Origin: Lederbergia citrisecunda
GTDB taxonomy: Bacteria > Bacillota > Bacilli > Bacillales > Bacillaceae_C
Reading direction: 5' to 3'
Assembly (NCBI RefSeq): GCF_018343695.1
Contig: NZ_JAGYPJ010000001.1
Coordinates: 3,284,511 to 3,348,510, forward strand
DNA: 64,000 nt
Positions 54,126-62,610 of the stretch are shown here, one piece after another. The stretch's first letter is position 1; each line of letters begins with the position of its first letter. The notes under the pieces were generated by a model. The model did not search any database and was not told the origin of the DNA. It saw only the letters and a program-made list of their open reading frames with translations. Position numbers and translations under genes: made by a program.

Positions 54126-54175
54126 TTACTTATGATACGGTTCACCGTAACGTGGTCTAAGTGAGGTTTTTATTA
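54126..54175 (+). repeat. Dispersed intergenic repeat, copy F (right half intact)
   Basis: TTACTTATGATACGG then TTCACCGTAACGTG, GTCTAAGTGAGGTTTTT. Right arm TAAGTGAGG plus T-run is kept; left arm is replaced by unrelated CGCAG. It follows the DUF4386 gene and may serve as its terminator or be a relic of one. Confidence 0.75.
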
Positions 54176-54298
54176 TTGCAAGGACAAATGGCTTTTTAAA
54201 TAAAAGAATTCCTATTACCAACCATTTAAAATACTATACTTTTCTCCGTCGAATGGGAATCTCTCTACCTTTTCTTGTTTATCTTATCTTTCTTGTCT

Positions 54299-54553
54299 TT
54301 AATATCCTCCTTGCATTTCTTGTTCTTTCTTGTCTTTCTTGTCTTTTTGGTCTTGCTCTGACTTTACAAAGTGAAAATTCGGGTACTTCTTTAAAATCGT
54401 TAACCTGTCCGATTTTAAGGTTGTATCATAATAATCATTAATATTATCAAGGCCTAGCACTTGGATGCCCTCTTCTAATAATCGCTTAGAAAGGTGAAAT
54501 CCAATGAATCCAGCGCAGCCAGTTACTAAGATACCCCTGGTAATTTTATTAAT
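54299..54553 (-). pseudogene. Start of a sugar-nucleotide epimerase gene (UDP-glucuronate 4-epimerase type), truncated
   Basis: GILVTGCAGFIGFHLSKRLL, then GIQVLGLDNINDYYD and SDRLTILKKYPNFHFVK, is the N-terminal NAD-binding part (GxxGxxG) of extended SDRs of the UDP-glucuronate epimerase group (family about 330 residues). After about 70 residues it turns into a low-complexity stretch DQKDKKDKKEQEM made by TTTCTTGTC-type DNA repeats and stops. Where ATG is expected after GGAGGGGGG the codon is ATT. Both the start and the rest are lost. Confidence 0.75.
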
Positions 54554-54668
54554 CTTTTCCCCCCTCCTTACTTTACAATCGTTGGAATAAGATATGTAAT
54601 AAATTCCTTTAAAGTTTGGATATCTCAATATAAAGGGCGCTCCCGCTTTTCTTAATAAGAGGTTACTA

Positions 54669-54708
54669 GAATATCCCCCTTGACAATGTTAAGGGGGATA
54701 TTCTTTTT
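54669..54708 (+). terminator. Perfect hairpin terminator
   Basis: GAATATCCCCCTT, nine-base loop, AAGGGGGATATTC, then TTTTT. The gene it once ended is not visible (DUF4386 is 650 bases back). Confidence 0.8.
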
Positions 54709-54895
54709 CAAAAAAAAAATGAAAAAAAGCACAATTTTCAAGAACAGCTCCCTCAGCCAGAACTAAGTCTCAGGACCTACATAAAAATTCGTCTTGCGCC
54801 GTATGTGGTGTAATCCCCTTATGTTTTAGAATAATATGGAAGTTATTTTGATTTTTTAAAACCTAATAAAGTTAAAAAGAAGGGCGGAAGAGATT

Positions 54896-57800
54896 TTGAG
54901 TAAATGGATTAAATTTTCTTTGCGGAATGCAGGTGTCATTTTTATTGCCATGCTTATGGTATTAGCAGGAGGATATTATTCTGTTAAAACAATGAAAATG
55001 GAATCAATGCCAAATGTGGATATTCCTTATATCATCGTTCAGGTTCCATATGTAGGAGCCACTCCGGATCAGGCTTTAAATGATGTAGGTAAACCTTTAG
55101 AAGCCTCATTATCTGGTATCCAAAAATTAAAGAATCTTTACATTGAATCACATAGCAACTATGTATTTTCCATATTAGAGTTTGATATGGATAAGAAAAT
55201 GGATGAGGCAGAGAAGGATGTTACGACTGCCGTTTCTACGGTCGAATTGCCAAATGGAGCAGGAAAACCTGTCATCATAAAAGATGGTCCTTCAGCTGCT
55301 CCAGTATTCAGCTTTGCTTTATCTTCAGAGACAGCACATCGCTCCGAATTAACCCAATTTATGAATAACCGTATCAAACCAAGCTTAGCAACAGTTGATG
55401 GGATTGGAAAAATAAATATTTATGGTGAAGCAGAAAATCAGCTATCAGTGGAGTTAGATTCAGAGAAAATGAAGGAAAAAGGGATTACGTATGATTTAGT
55501 AAAGCAATCTATTACGTCACACAACTTTTCCTTCCCTGCTGGTCAAGTGGATTTAAATGGGAAAACCTTGAATGTTCAAGCCGATTATAAAATTGCTTCG
55601 ATTCAAGATTTAAAAGATATTCAACTTGTCGTTCCCGGTCCAACAGGCATTCAAACCTATAAATTGTCTGATGTAGCAAACATTGATTTTAATACAAAAA
55701 AAGAAACCGTTTATACACGTATCAATGAAAAGCAAGGTGTTTTAGTAGAAGTAACGGCTCAGCCAGGTTCTAATGCGGTTGAGGTCGTGCAACAAATGAA
55801 AGAGAAACTAGACAGCATTAAACTACCTGCTGAGTATAAGATCACTAAGTTGTATGATACCTCAAAAGATGTTGAAAAGTCTGTCAATACGATGCTTCGT
55901 GAGGTTCTCCTTGGAACACTATTTGCGGTCATCGTTACGTTCGTATTTTTACGAAACGTAAAAGCCACAATTGTCGCGATATTATCGATTCCACTTTCGA
56001 TATTAGCCGCGATGATTACGATGAAATTTTTCAACTACAGTTTAAATATGATGACCCTTGCTGGAATTGCAGTGGCAGTTGGGCGTGTGATTGACGACTC
56101 CATCGTTGTGATTGAAAACATCTATCGTCGCACCCTAACAAGTACAAACCGCAATGAACGGATGGTGTTATCGGCAGCAAAAGAAGTGGGTGGAGCGGTT
56201 ATGTCATCTACACTGACAACCATGGCTGTTTTCGGACCCCTATCATTTGTACCGGGTATTATTGGGAAATTCTTTGCACCATTTGGTATTACCGTAATTG
56301 TGGCACTAGCTTTCTCCTTAATCGTATCCTTAACAGTGGTACCATTATTAGCGAAATTATTCTTATTGAAATTGAAACACCAAGAACCAAAGGAAAACTT
56401 GATCCAAAAAGCCTATAAAGGGGCATTATCATGGGCGCTTCGCCGTCGAGCTGTTACCATCATTTTAGCGGTTATCGTATTTGCAGGCTCCTTAGCCTTA
56501 GTTCCTATGATTCCGAAAAATTTTTTACCTGAGGAAAAAGCAGCTTCCTACCGATTATCGGCAGAATTGCCAATAGGAACCTCCCTTGAAAAAGCAGATA
56601 TTTTGGCAAACGACCTAGAGAATGTTATCAGCAACCAAGTAAAAGTTGAAAATATCCAAACGATTGTAAATGGAGAAAATGTTCAATTATTCATTAATCT
56701 AAGTGAAGATACTACAACTGAAGAAGGTAAGGCCTTTGAGAAGAATACAAGGGAAGCTCTAAAAGCCTTTGACGACCAAGCAGAAACCGCTTTATCTCCT
56801 ATTGGTATAACAGGTGGTGGAGGACAATTTGTCGTAATTGTCGAAGGCGGAAATGCAAAAGACTTAGAGAAAACAGGAAACATGATTGTCGATGTCATTG
56901 AAGATATTCAAGGGTTAACGAATGTTAAAACAAATCTGTCAGGTGTTAAGCCGCAATTAAATATTGAAGTAGACGATCAAAAAGCTGCTGAAAAAGGTTT
57001 AAATCCGATTATGGTGTCTGCTTTTATCAAAAACCTTATAGCAGGTGAGAATATCACAAATATTCAAGTGGATGAGCAAACCACACCTTTAACTTTGTCA
57101 GTGAAAACAGAGGAACTTTTATCTACAAAAACGATTCTAGATCAATCTATTACCAATATATTAGGCAATCCTGTCAAATTATCAGAAGTGGCATCTTTAA
57201 CCGAAAAGCCTGGGCCAACTGGTTTATATCGCTTAAATCAGCAGGAATATCTAGAAGTGTCGGGCAGATTTGTAACCGATAATGTTTCAGGTGTACAGAA
57301 TGAAGTCACAAAGCGAATTGATTCTTTGAAACTGCCAGACGGAGTCAAAACACGTTCGGAAGGTCAGGCCGCTGCCATGAGTGAAGGTTTTACAAACATG
57401 ACCATTGCGATGGGAATTGCTGTTGTACTCGTGTTCATTGTAATGCTCGTAACGTTCGGAAACATGATAGCACCTATTGCGATTCTATCCTCCTTACCTT
57501 TCTTATTTACAGGAGGATTACTAGGACTGTATTTAACAAAACAAGCGTTGGGAATGCCGGCACTAGTTGGATTCCTTATGTTAATTGGTATCGTTGTCAC
57601 AAATGCCATCGTCTTAATGGACCGAGTGATGCAAAATGAAAAGAGTGGAATGGATTTAACCGCTTCCCTCATTGAAGCAAGTTCGACACGTATTCGCCCT
57701 ATCCTGATGACCGCATTAGCAACCATCGGAGCACTGTTGCCGTTAGCCCTATCCTCAGAAGGTGGCTTAATCTCACGCTCTTTAGCGATTGTCGTCATTA

Positions 57801-57931
57801 CAGGATTGTTAACATCCACCTTATTAACACTCGTTATCGTACCAACCGTTTACCATATTTTAAAATCCATGAAAAAGCGGTTTAGTAAAAAAGAAGTAGT
57901 TGTGTTAGAAAAACTAGAATCAGCATCCTAA
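54896..57931 (+). CDS. swrC: RND family efflux transporter (AcrB/SwrC-like)
   Basis: 1011 residues, the HAE1/AcrB branch of RND transporters. The N-terminus MSKWIKFSLRNAGVIFIAML closely resembles SwrC (YerP) of B. subtilis. Twelve helices and two large outer loops; the proton-relay segment of helix 4, GRVIDDSIVVIENIYRR, has both Asp, and helix 10 Lys-equivalent region (GIVVTNAIVLMDRVMQ) is present. B. subtilis SwrC exports surfactin and antibiotics. No membrane-fusion partner gene is adjacent, as usual for swrC. Start TTG with GGGCGGAAGAG before it. The name is by similarity; another paralogue cannot be excluded. Confidence 0.85.
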   Translation: MSKWIKFSLRNAGVIFIAMLMVLAGGYYSVKTMKMESMPNVDIPYIIVQVPYVGATPDQALNDVGKPLEASLSGIQKLKNLYIESHSNYVFSILEFDMDKKMDEAEKDVTTAVSTVELPNGAGKPVIIKDGPSAAPVFSFALSSETAHRSELTQFMNNRIKPSLATVDGIGKINIYGEAENQLSVELDSEKMKEKGITYDLVKQSITSHNFSFPAGQVDLNGKTLNVQADYKIASIQDLKDIQLVVPGPTGIQTYKLSDVANIDFNTKKETVYTRINEKQGVLVEVTAQPGSNAVEVVQQMKEKLDSIKLPAEYKITKLYDTSKDVEKSVNTMLREVLLGTLFAVIVTFVFLRNVKATIVAILSIPLSILAAMITMKFFNYSLNMMTLAGIAVAVGRVIDDSIVVIENIYRRTLTSTNRNERMVLSAAKEVGGAVMSSTLTTMAVFGPLSFVPGIIGKFFAPFGITVIVALAFSLIVSLTVVPLLAKLFLLKLKHQEPKENLIQKAYKGALSWALRRRAVTIILAVIVFAGSLALVPMIPKNFLPEEKAASYRLSAELPIGTSLEKADILANDLENVISNQVKVENIQTIVNGENVQLFINLSEDTTTEEGKAFEKNTREALKAFDDQAETALSPIGITGGGGQFVVIVEGGNAKDLEKTGNMIVDVIEDIQGLTNVKTNLSGVKPQLNIEVDDQKAAEKGLNPIMVSAFIKNLIAGENITNIQVDEQTTPLTLSVKTEELLSTKTILDQSITNILGNPVKLSEVASLTEKPGPTGLYRLNQQEYLEVSGRFVTDNVSGVQNEVTKRIDSLKLPDGVKTRSEGQAAAMSEGFTNMTIAMGIAVVLVFIVMLVTFGNMIAPIAILSSLPFLFTGGLLGLYLTKQALGMPALVGFLMLIGIVVTNAIVLMDRVMQNEKSGMDLTASLIEASSTRIRPILMTALATIGALLPLALSSEGGLISRSLAIVVITGLLTSTLLTLVIVPTVYHILKSMKKRFSKKEVVVLEKLESAS

Positions 57932-57943
57932 ATGAGAAATATT

Positions 57944-57991
57944 AAACTGGTCAGTCTCTGATCTTCATGATAATTGATTGGCCAGTTTTTA
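57944..57991 (+). terminator. Terminator after the RND gene
   Basis: AAACTGG-CA pairs with TGGCCAGTTT in an imperfect stem with a long loop, then TTTTATATTT. Confidence 0.65.
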
Positions 57992-58041
57992 TATTTAAAA
58001 AGAAAAGGATACGGAGAAAGACGAACAAATTTATGGACAGC

Positions 58042-58128
58042 CCATACATTTGTAACCTTACCTTTCAAATGGAAGATCATCCTTTGGCCAGTAAGTGGTT
58101 TAATAATTATATCTTTTTGAGATGTCAT
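58042..58128 (-). pseudogene. Start of a cupin-domain gene, truncated
   Basis: After GGGGGATAAAA, an ATG begins TSQKDIIIKPLTGQRMIF, which resembles the opening of small cupin proteins (usual ending of this segment NPVTGERM-x-F). The match ends after about 28 codons, where the frame runs on without similarity into the terminator region of the RND gene. 5' remnant with an intact ribosome site. Confidence 0.45.
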
Positions 58129-58295
58129 TTTTATCCCCCTCATATATCTGCATCATTTAACAATACATTTTGTTAAAGTAAGAATATATTCTGGTTAGAT
58201 TCACGACTACTTACTGAGAACAAATTGTTATTCTAATTACGACGATAGCGGTCATTTTATTTGCACTGGCAATGCTACATGGTTAACAACTCGAA

Positions 58296-58618
58296 TTATG
58301 ACTCTGCTCCATCATACGTCCAAGTTTTCGTTTGTATAGGAATTGTAATCTGCACACGAAACCCCTGGCCCTCTGCACTTTCAAATTGGATCGATCCACT
58401 ACGGAAATGCCCTGTGTGCAAATAGTCGAGAGTCCAGAGATAAGTCCAGGCGATTGCAAACAATAAGCTGGCGATTAGAATTATTCTTCGGTTATTTGTA
58501 AAGATTAGCAGCGTAACTCCAATAATCCCAAAATTAAATTGATAGAGTGCCAGAGTTGGAAAGATGATCCCGAAAACGATTGTTAATATAAAATCAATAC
58601 TTGTCCACAGACTTTATT
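58296..58618 (-). pseudogene. Mosaic relic: membrane protein fragment joined to a histidine-kinase tail
   Basis: One minus-strand frame without an ATG start reads FILTIVFGIIFPTLALYQF and IILIASLLFAIAWTYLWTLD, membrane helices of an unidentified protein, and then, without a frame break, RSGSIQFESAEGQGFRVQIT, the last beta strands of a sensor-kinase ATPase domain, to the stop at 58296. The two parts do not belong together. It looks like the product of a deletion between two different genes. DNA from 58129 to 58295 shows nothing else. Confidence 0.6.
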
Positions 58619-58791
58619 TGAGGGATACCTCATTTTATTACTAGTGGTGTTATAATCCTCTTTCCAACTTGGATATTATTAAGGAAATTCATAAATCCAG
58701 GCGGGTTTGAATACAATTTAATAGAGCTTCGGACCCAGTATCAAAGGCTTAAAGAATATTTAAATTAATTATAATAATGGGGGGAAAAACA

Positions 58792-59424
58792 ATGTCAACT
58801 GCAAGTCTGTATCGTTTTTCCGGCATTATATTATTGTTAAGTGTTGGACTAAACCTTGTTGCATCAATTTGGCCATTTCTCGTTGACACTAGCCTCAATG
58901 CCCCAATGAGTGAACTTCAAAGCCCACAGTGGGCGACCTTTTACAGTTTGAGCTTCATTATATTCATTCTGCTTCTAATCGGGCTCCCTGCGATGTATTT
59001 GCGTCTATCAGGAGAACGTGGGGGCAAAATGGGGCTAATTGGTTTGTTTCTTTATCTAGTTGGTATCTTTTTAAAAATGGCAACGATTGCGTTCTTCGTT
59101 TCAGTTATTCCTATACTGGCGAAACAGGCACCGGAGGTTATCGACCCAATCTATGATTCAAACTTTGCAATTTTTCCCCTCGGCGGAATGCTGCTTTGCC
59201 TCATAGGGTTCATTCTTCTAGGAAGCGCGGTTATTCGGGCAAAAGTATACCCAACATTTGTAGGCGTGATGATCATCGTTTCGGCTCTTCTCGATATCGC
59301 GCAAATCGCCTTCCAAGACGGAACGTCCTTTGCCATTGTCAACTTGTTGTTCGCCATTTCAATTGCACTAGCACTCGCTTCGGTCGGCAAAAGTTTGGCG
59401 TCCGGGCAAAAATCAGCCAGTTAA
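58792..59424 (+). CDS. DUF4386-like membrane protein
   Basis: 210 residues and six membrane helices: opening ASLYRFSGIILLLSVGLNLVAS, then WATFYSLSFIIFILLLIGLPAMY and PLGGMLLCLIGFILLGSAV, closing LFAISIALALASVG. The layout is like DUF4386/DUF998-type proteins of Bacillota, but the match is weaker than at 53316. The start at 58792 is set by GGGGG seven bases before it. Single gene between a relic and the Ugp-like operon. Function unknown. Confidence 0.7.
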   Translation: MSTASLYRFSGIILLLSVGLNLVASIWPFLVDTSLNAPMSELQSPQWATFYSLSFIIFILLLIGLPAMYLRLSGERGGKMGLIGLFLYLVGIFLKMATIAFFVSVIPILAKQAPEVIDPIYDSNFAIFPLGGMLLCLIGFILLGSAVIRAKVYPTFVGVMIIVSALLDIAQIAFQDGTSFAIVNLLFAISIALALASVGKSLASGQKSAS

Positions 59425-59607
59425 GGAACCATAACTCCCTGATAAGCTTTCACGCACTTAAAATTTCGTTCCACTGATAAAACAGTTCCTCTATTTAAGG
59501 TAAAGTTCACCATATCACCAGCATAAACACTTATTTTCCAAGTGTCATCGTACGATATGTTATTTTGTGTTCCGCTTTTTAAGGTAAAAAGTCGCCGCCT
59601 TCTTAAG

Positions 59608-59641
59608 GAGAGTTGATCCAATCAACTCTCTTTTTTTTTTT
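59608..59641 (+). terminator. Terminator before the Ugp-like operon
   Basis: GAGAGTTGAT, loop CCA, ATCAACTCTC followed by eleven T. Perfect ten-base stem. Confidence 0.92.
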
Positions 59642-59739
59642 ACAAAAGGTTAATAAAACCTTTACCACAAAACAACTTAACATTAAATTTCCCTTGATAT
59701 ACTGAGGTGCCTCACAAAAAGCATGCAAGGAGAATTAAA

Positions 59740-60813
59740 ATGACCATTACATTGAAAAATGTTTCGATGAAATTTTCAAATACAACTGCAGTGAATCAAT
59801 TATCTGTCACGATTCCTAAAGGAGAATTGGTTTCTATTTTAGGTCCTAGTGGGTGTGGGAAAAGTACCACATTATTTATGCTTGCTGGACTATACCAACC
59901 AACGGATGGATCCATTTTATTCAATGGAAAGGACGTCACAAAACTGACGCCGGAGAAGCGAGGGATTGGGATGGTATTTCAAAACTATGCTCTATATCCT
60001 CATATGACTGTTTTACAAAATATTATGTTTCCTTTAAAAATGCATAAAGTGAAAAAAGCAGATGCCAAAAACAAAGCGATTGAAATGGCGAAGCTTGTGG
60101 AAATTGATCACTTATTAGATCGAAAACCAAGTATGTTGTCAGGTGGTCAGCAGCAACGTGTTGCGATTGCGCGTGCCTTGGTGAGAGAGCCAGAGATTTT
60201 GTTACTGGATGAGCCATTATCAAATTTAGATGCACGCTTACGACTTACAATGCGTGAGGAGATTAGAAGAATCCAACAAGCCTTAAAAATTACGACCGTT
60301 TTTGTTACGCATGATCAAGAAGAAGCACTTAGTATTTCGGATCGTATTTTATTGATGAATCAAGGGGAGCTTATGCAATTTGATATTCCTGAAAATTTAT
60401 ATGATGAACCCAATCATCAATTTGTTGCTAGTTTTATTGGGGCACCACCAATTAACTATTTTGAAGGGGAAATTATAGATCATGTATTGAAAACTCCTTT
60501 TGGATATGAAGTTGCGGTTGAGGCACCTAATCAGCCAGTCCAAATTGCCGTTCGTCCTGAAAATGTCTATCTATCTAATACTGGGCTAAACAAGAGAGTT
60601 CAATATGTGGAGCGCATAGGAAAAGATACGTTAGTTGTTGTTGGTTCTGACAATGAAAAAACTCGCTTTTTCCTACAAAAAGGAGAGCAAATAGAAGTGG
60701 GACAAGCTATATATGCTCAAGCAGACAAAGCTGATATTCGGGTTTTTCAAAAAACGGGGGAAAGAATCTATTTAAAGGGGCAAATGGAAAATGAAATTCA
60801 AAGAAACCGTTAA
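59740..60813 (+). CDS. ABC importer ATPase (UgpC/MsmX type)
   Basis: 357 residues. Walker A GPSGCGKST (37-45 or so), Q-loop FQNYALYPHMTV, signature LSGGQQQR, Walker B ILLLDEPLSNLD, and a C-terminal OB/TOBE regulatory domain with BVRPENVYL-like IAVRPENVY. This is the CUT1/MalK subfamily that drives sugar or glycerol-3-phosphate uptake. The start at 59740 (GGAG seven bases upstream) is chosen over a longer in-frame version. It shares its operon with two permeases and a lipoprotein, so it is dedicated rather than a shared MsmX. Confidence 0.9.
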   Translation: MTITLKNVSMKFSNTTAVNQLSVTIPKGELVSILGPSGCGKSTTLFMLAGLYQPTDGSILFNGKDVTKLTPEKRGIGMVFQNYALYPHMTVLQNIMFPLKMHKVKKADAKNKAIEMAKLVEIDHLLDRKPSMLSGGQQQRVAIARALVREPEILLLDEPLSNLDARLRLTMREEIRRIQQALKITTVFVTHDQEEALSISDRILLMNQGELMQFDIPENLYDEPNHQFVASFIGAPPINYFEGEIIDHVLKTPFGYEVAVEAPNQPVQIAVRPENVYLSNTGLNKRVQYVERIGKDTLVVVGSDNEKTRFFLQKGEQIEVGQAIYAQADKADIRVFQKTGERIYLKGQMENEIQRNR

Positions 60814-61669
60814 GGCTTTTCTGTACTTATTCCCTGCATTACTAATTATCGAAGTTTTCACCATTTATCCCATCATTAAATCGTTCTTAATGAGCTTTTA
60901 TGCAGATTATGACTTTTTCAATGATGTCGTCCACCGATATGGTTTTGATAACTTTGTTTTTTTGTGGAATGACCTCGTCTTTCATAAAGCTTTGAAAAAT
61001 ACGCTTATTTTCGTATTAGGAGTTGTACCTATTTCGATTATTTTGTCTTTATGGATCGCTATCATGCTTAATTCTATTACTTTGCTAAACAAGTTTTTCA
61101 GAGCTATCTATTTCATACCATTCGTAACAAGTGTTGTGGCAGTTTCTATCGTATGGCGGTGGATTTTTCACTCAAACTATGGAATTATGAACTATTTTTT
61201 AAGTTTCTTTGGAATCGAGCCTATACAATGGCTAACTAGTACAGAATGGGCTATGCCTGCCCTCATCATTTTGTCCATTTGGAAGGGATTAGGATATAAC
61301 ATTATTATTTTTCTAGCGGGTTTACAAACAATCGGCGATACGTATTACAACGCAGCTAGAATTGATGGTGCAAAGCGGTGGAATCGTTTCATACATGTCA
61401 CCCTTCCACAGTTGGCACCTACTACCTTTTTTGTATCCATTATCTCGATTATCAATTCATTTAAAGTGTTCGATGAGATATATGCATTATTCGATGGAAA
61501 GGCTGGTCCATCTAATAGTGCGTTAACGGTTGTTTACTATATATTTGATAAATTTTATGGTGAATGGAACTTTGGTGTGGCTTCCGCAGCGGCTTATGTT
61601 CTATTCCTCATTATCTTCATCATCACATTAATTCAATTTTATATTAACAAGAAAAAAATTACGTATTAA
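60791..61669 (+). CDS. ABC importer permease 1 (UgpA/MalF type)
   Basis: 292 residues, six helices, beginning FKETVKAFLYLFPALLIIEV. The EAA loop is NAARIDGAKRWNRFIHVTLPQL, the contact with the ATPase. It overlaps the ATPase gene by 23 bases. CUT1-type inner-membrane subunit; together with the next permease it forms the channel. Confidence 0.9.
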   Translation: MKFKETVKAFLYLFPALLIIEVFTIYPIIKSFLMSFYADYDFFNDVVHRYGFDNFVFLWNDLVFHKALKNTLIFVLGVVPISIILSLWIAIMLNSITLLNKFFRAIYFIPFVTSVVAVSIVWRWIFHSNYGIMNYFLSFFGIEPIQWLTSTEWAMPALIILSIWKGLGYNIIIFLAGLQTIGDTYYNAARIDGAKRWNRFIHVTLPQLAPTTFFVSIISIINSFKVFDEIYALFDGKAGPSNSALTVVYYIFDKFYGEWNFGVASAAAYVLFLIIFIITLIQFYINKKKITY

Positions 61670-61681
61670 GGGAGAAAGAAC

Positions 61682-62506
61682 ATGAAAATCGACCCGCTTT
61701 CAAAGACATTTATATACGTCATGCTGGGAATCGGCAGCATTTTAATGCTCCTCCCTTTCGTTTGGATGATTTCCACATCGCTTAAAAGTGGTCATGAAGT
61801 TATGATTATGCCACCTATTTGGATTCCAGAAACACTTCATTTTGATAACTATATAAAAGCATTTGATAAAGCCCCTTTTGCGACTTATTTTATGAACTCA
61901 GTCATTGTTATGGTCTTAAGTACGTTAGGTGAAGTCATGACAACCATTTTAGCTGCTTATGCATTTAGCCGTTTAAACTTTTGGGGAAAAGATGTGCTAT
62001 TTGCATTTTTGATTGGAACAATGATGGTTCCAGGTGAAGTATTACTCGTGCCTAATTTTGTTTTACTTTCCAATTTAGGTTGGATTGATCATTATCAAGC
62101 ATTAATTGTTCCTTGGACTGCAAGTATTTTTTCTATCTTTTTATTACGGCAGTTTTTTCTTAAGATTCCTAAAGAGTTAAATTATGCAGCTCGTGTAGAT
62201 GGTTGTAACAATTTCAAATTTTTATGGTCCATCATGATTCCAATCGCCAAACCAGCGTTAATTACGATTATTTTATTGAAAGCAATTGGATCCTGGAATG
62301 CGTTCCTATGGCCTTTGATTGTAACAAACTCAAAAGAAATGAGAACATTGCCTGTTGGTCTAACAAGCTTTACTACAGAGGCGGGAACTGTGTACGAGCT
62401 ACTTATGGCGGCATCGACGATGATTATTTTCCCAATGATTATTTTATTTATTTTCTTACAAAAACACATTATCAAGGGAATTGCGGGATCAGGCATTAAA
62501 GGTTGA
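61682..62506 (+). CDS. ABC importer permease 2 (UgpE/MalG type)
   Basis: 274 residues, six helices. The outer loop after helix 1 and the MMVPGEVLLVPNFVLLSNLG segment are typical; EAA loop AARVDGCNNFKFLWSIMIPIAKPA; C-terminal KHIIKGIAGSGIKG. Paired with the preceding permease. GGGAG seven bases before the start. 12-base spacing between the permeases. Confidence 0.9.
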   Translation: MKIDPLSKTFIYVMLGIGSILMLLPFVWMISTSLKSGHEVMIMPPIWIPETLHFDNYIKAFDKAPFATYFMNSVIVMVLSTLGEVMTTILAAYAFSRLNFWGKDVLFAFLIGTMMVPGEVLLVPNFVLLSNLGWIDHYQALIVPWTASIFSIFLLRQFFLKIPKELNYAARVDGCNNFKFLWSIMIPIAKPALITIILLKAIGSWNAFLWPLIVTNSKEMRTLPVGLTSFTTEAGTVYELLMAASTMIIFPMIILFIFLQKHIIKGIAGSGIKG

Positions 62507-62610
62507 GATGACCGACTTTTTAGGAGGTGTTGCTTAGCGCGACTTTGAAGTATAGATAACAATACATTCAACATGGTTATTACATTAAAAACAACAAGGG
62601 AGAGTAAAAC

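Noticed and set aside
28548-54175. The dispersed repeats as a CRISPR or att-site series
   Set aside because: Copies are kilobases apart, with genes between them and no direct-repeat/spacer structure or integrase nearby.
59421-59621. 66-codon minus-strand frame after the DUF4386-like gene
   Set aside because: No ribosome site, no recognisable domain, and its start region is the terminator stem at 59608.
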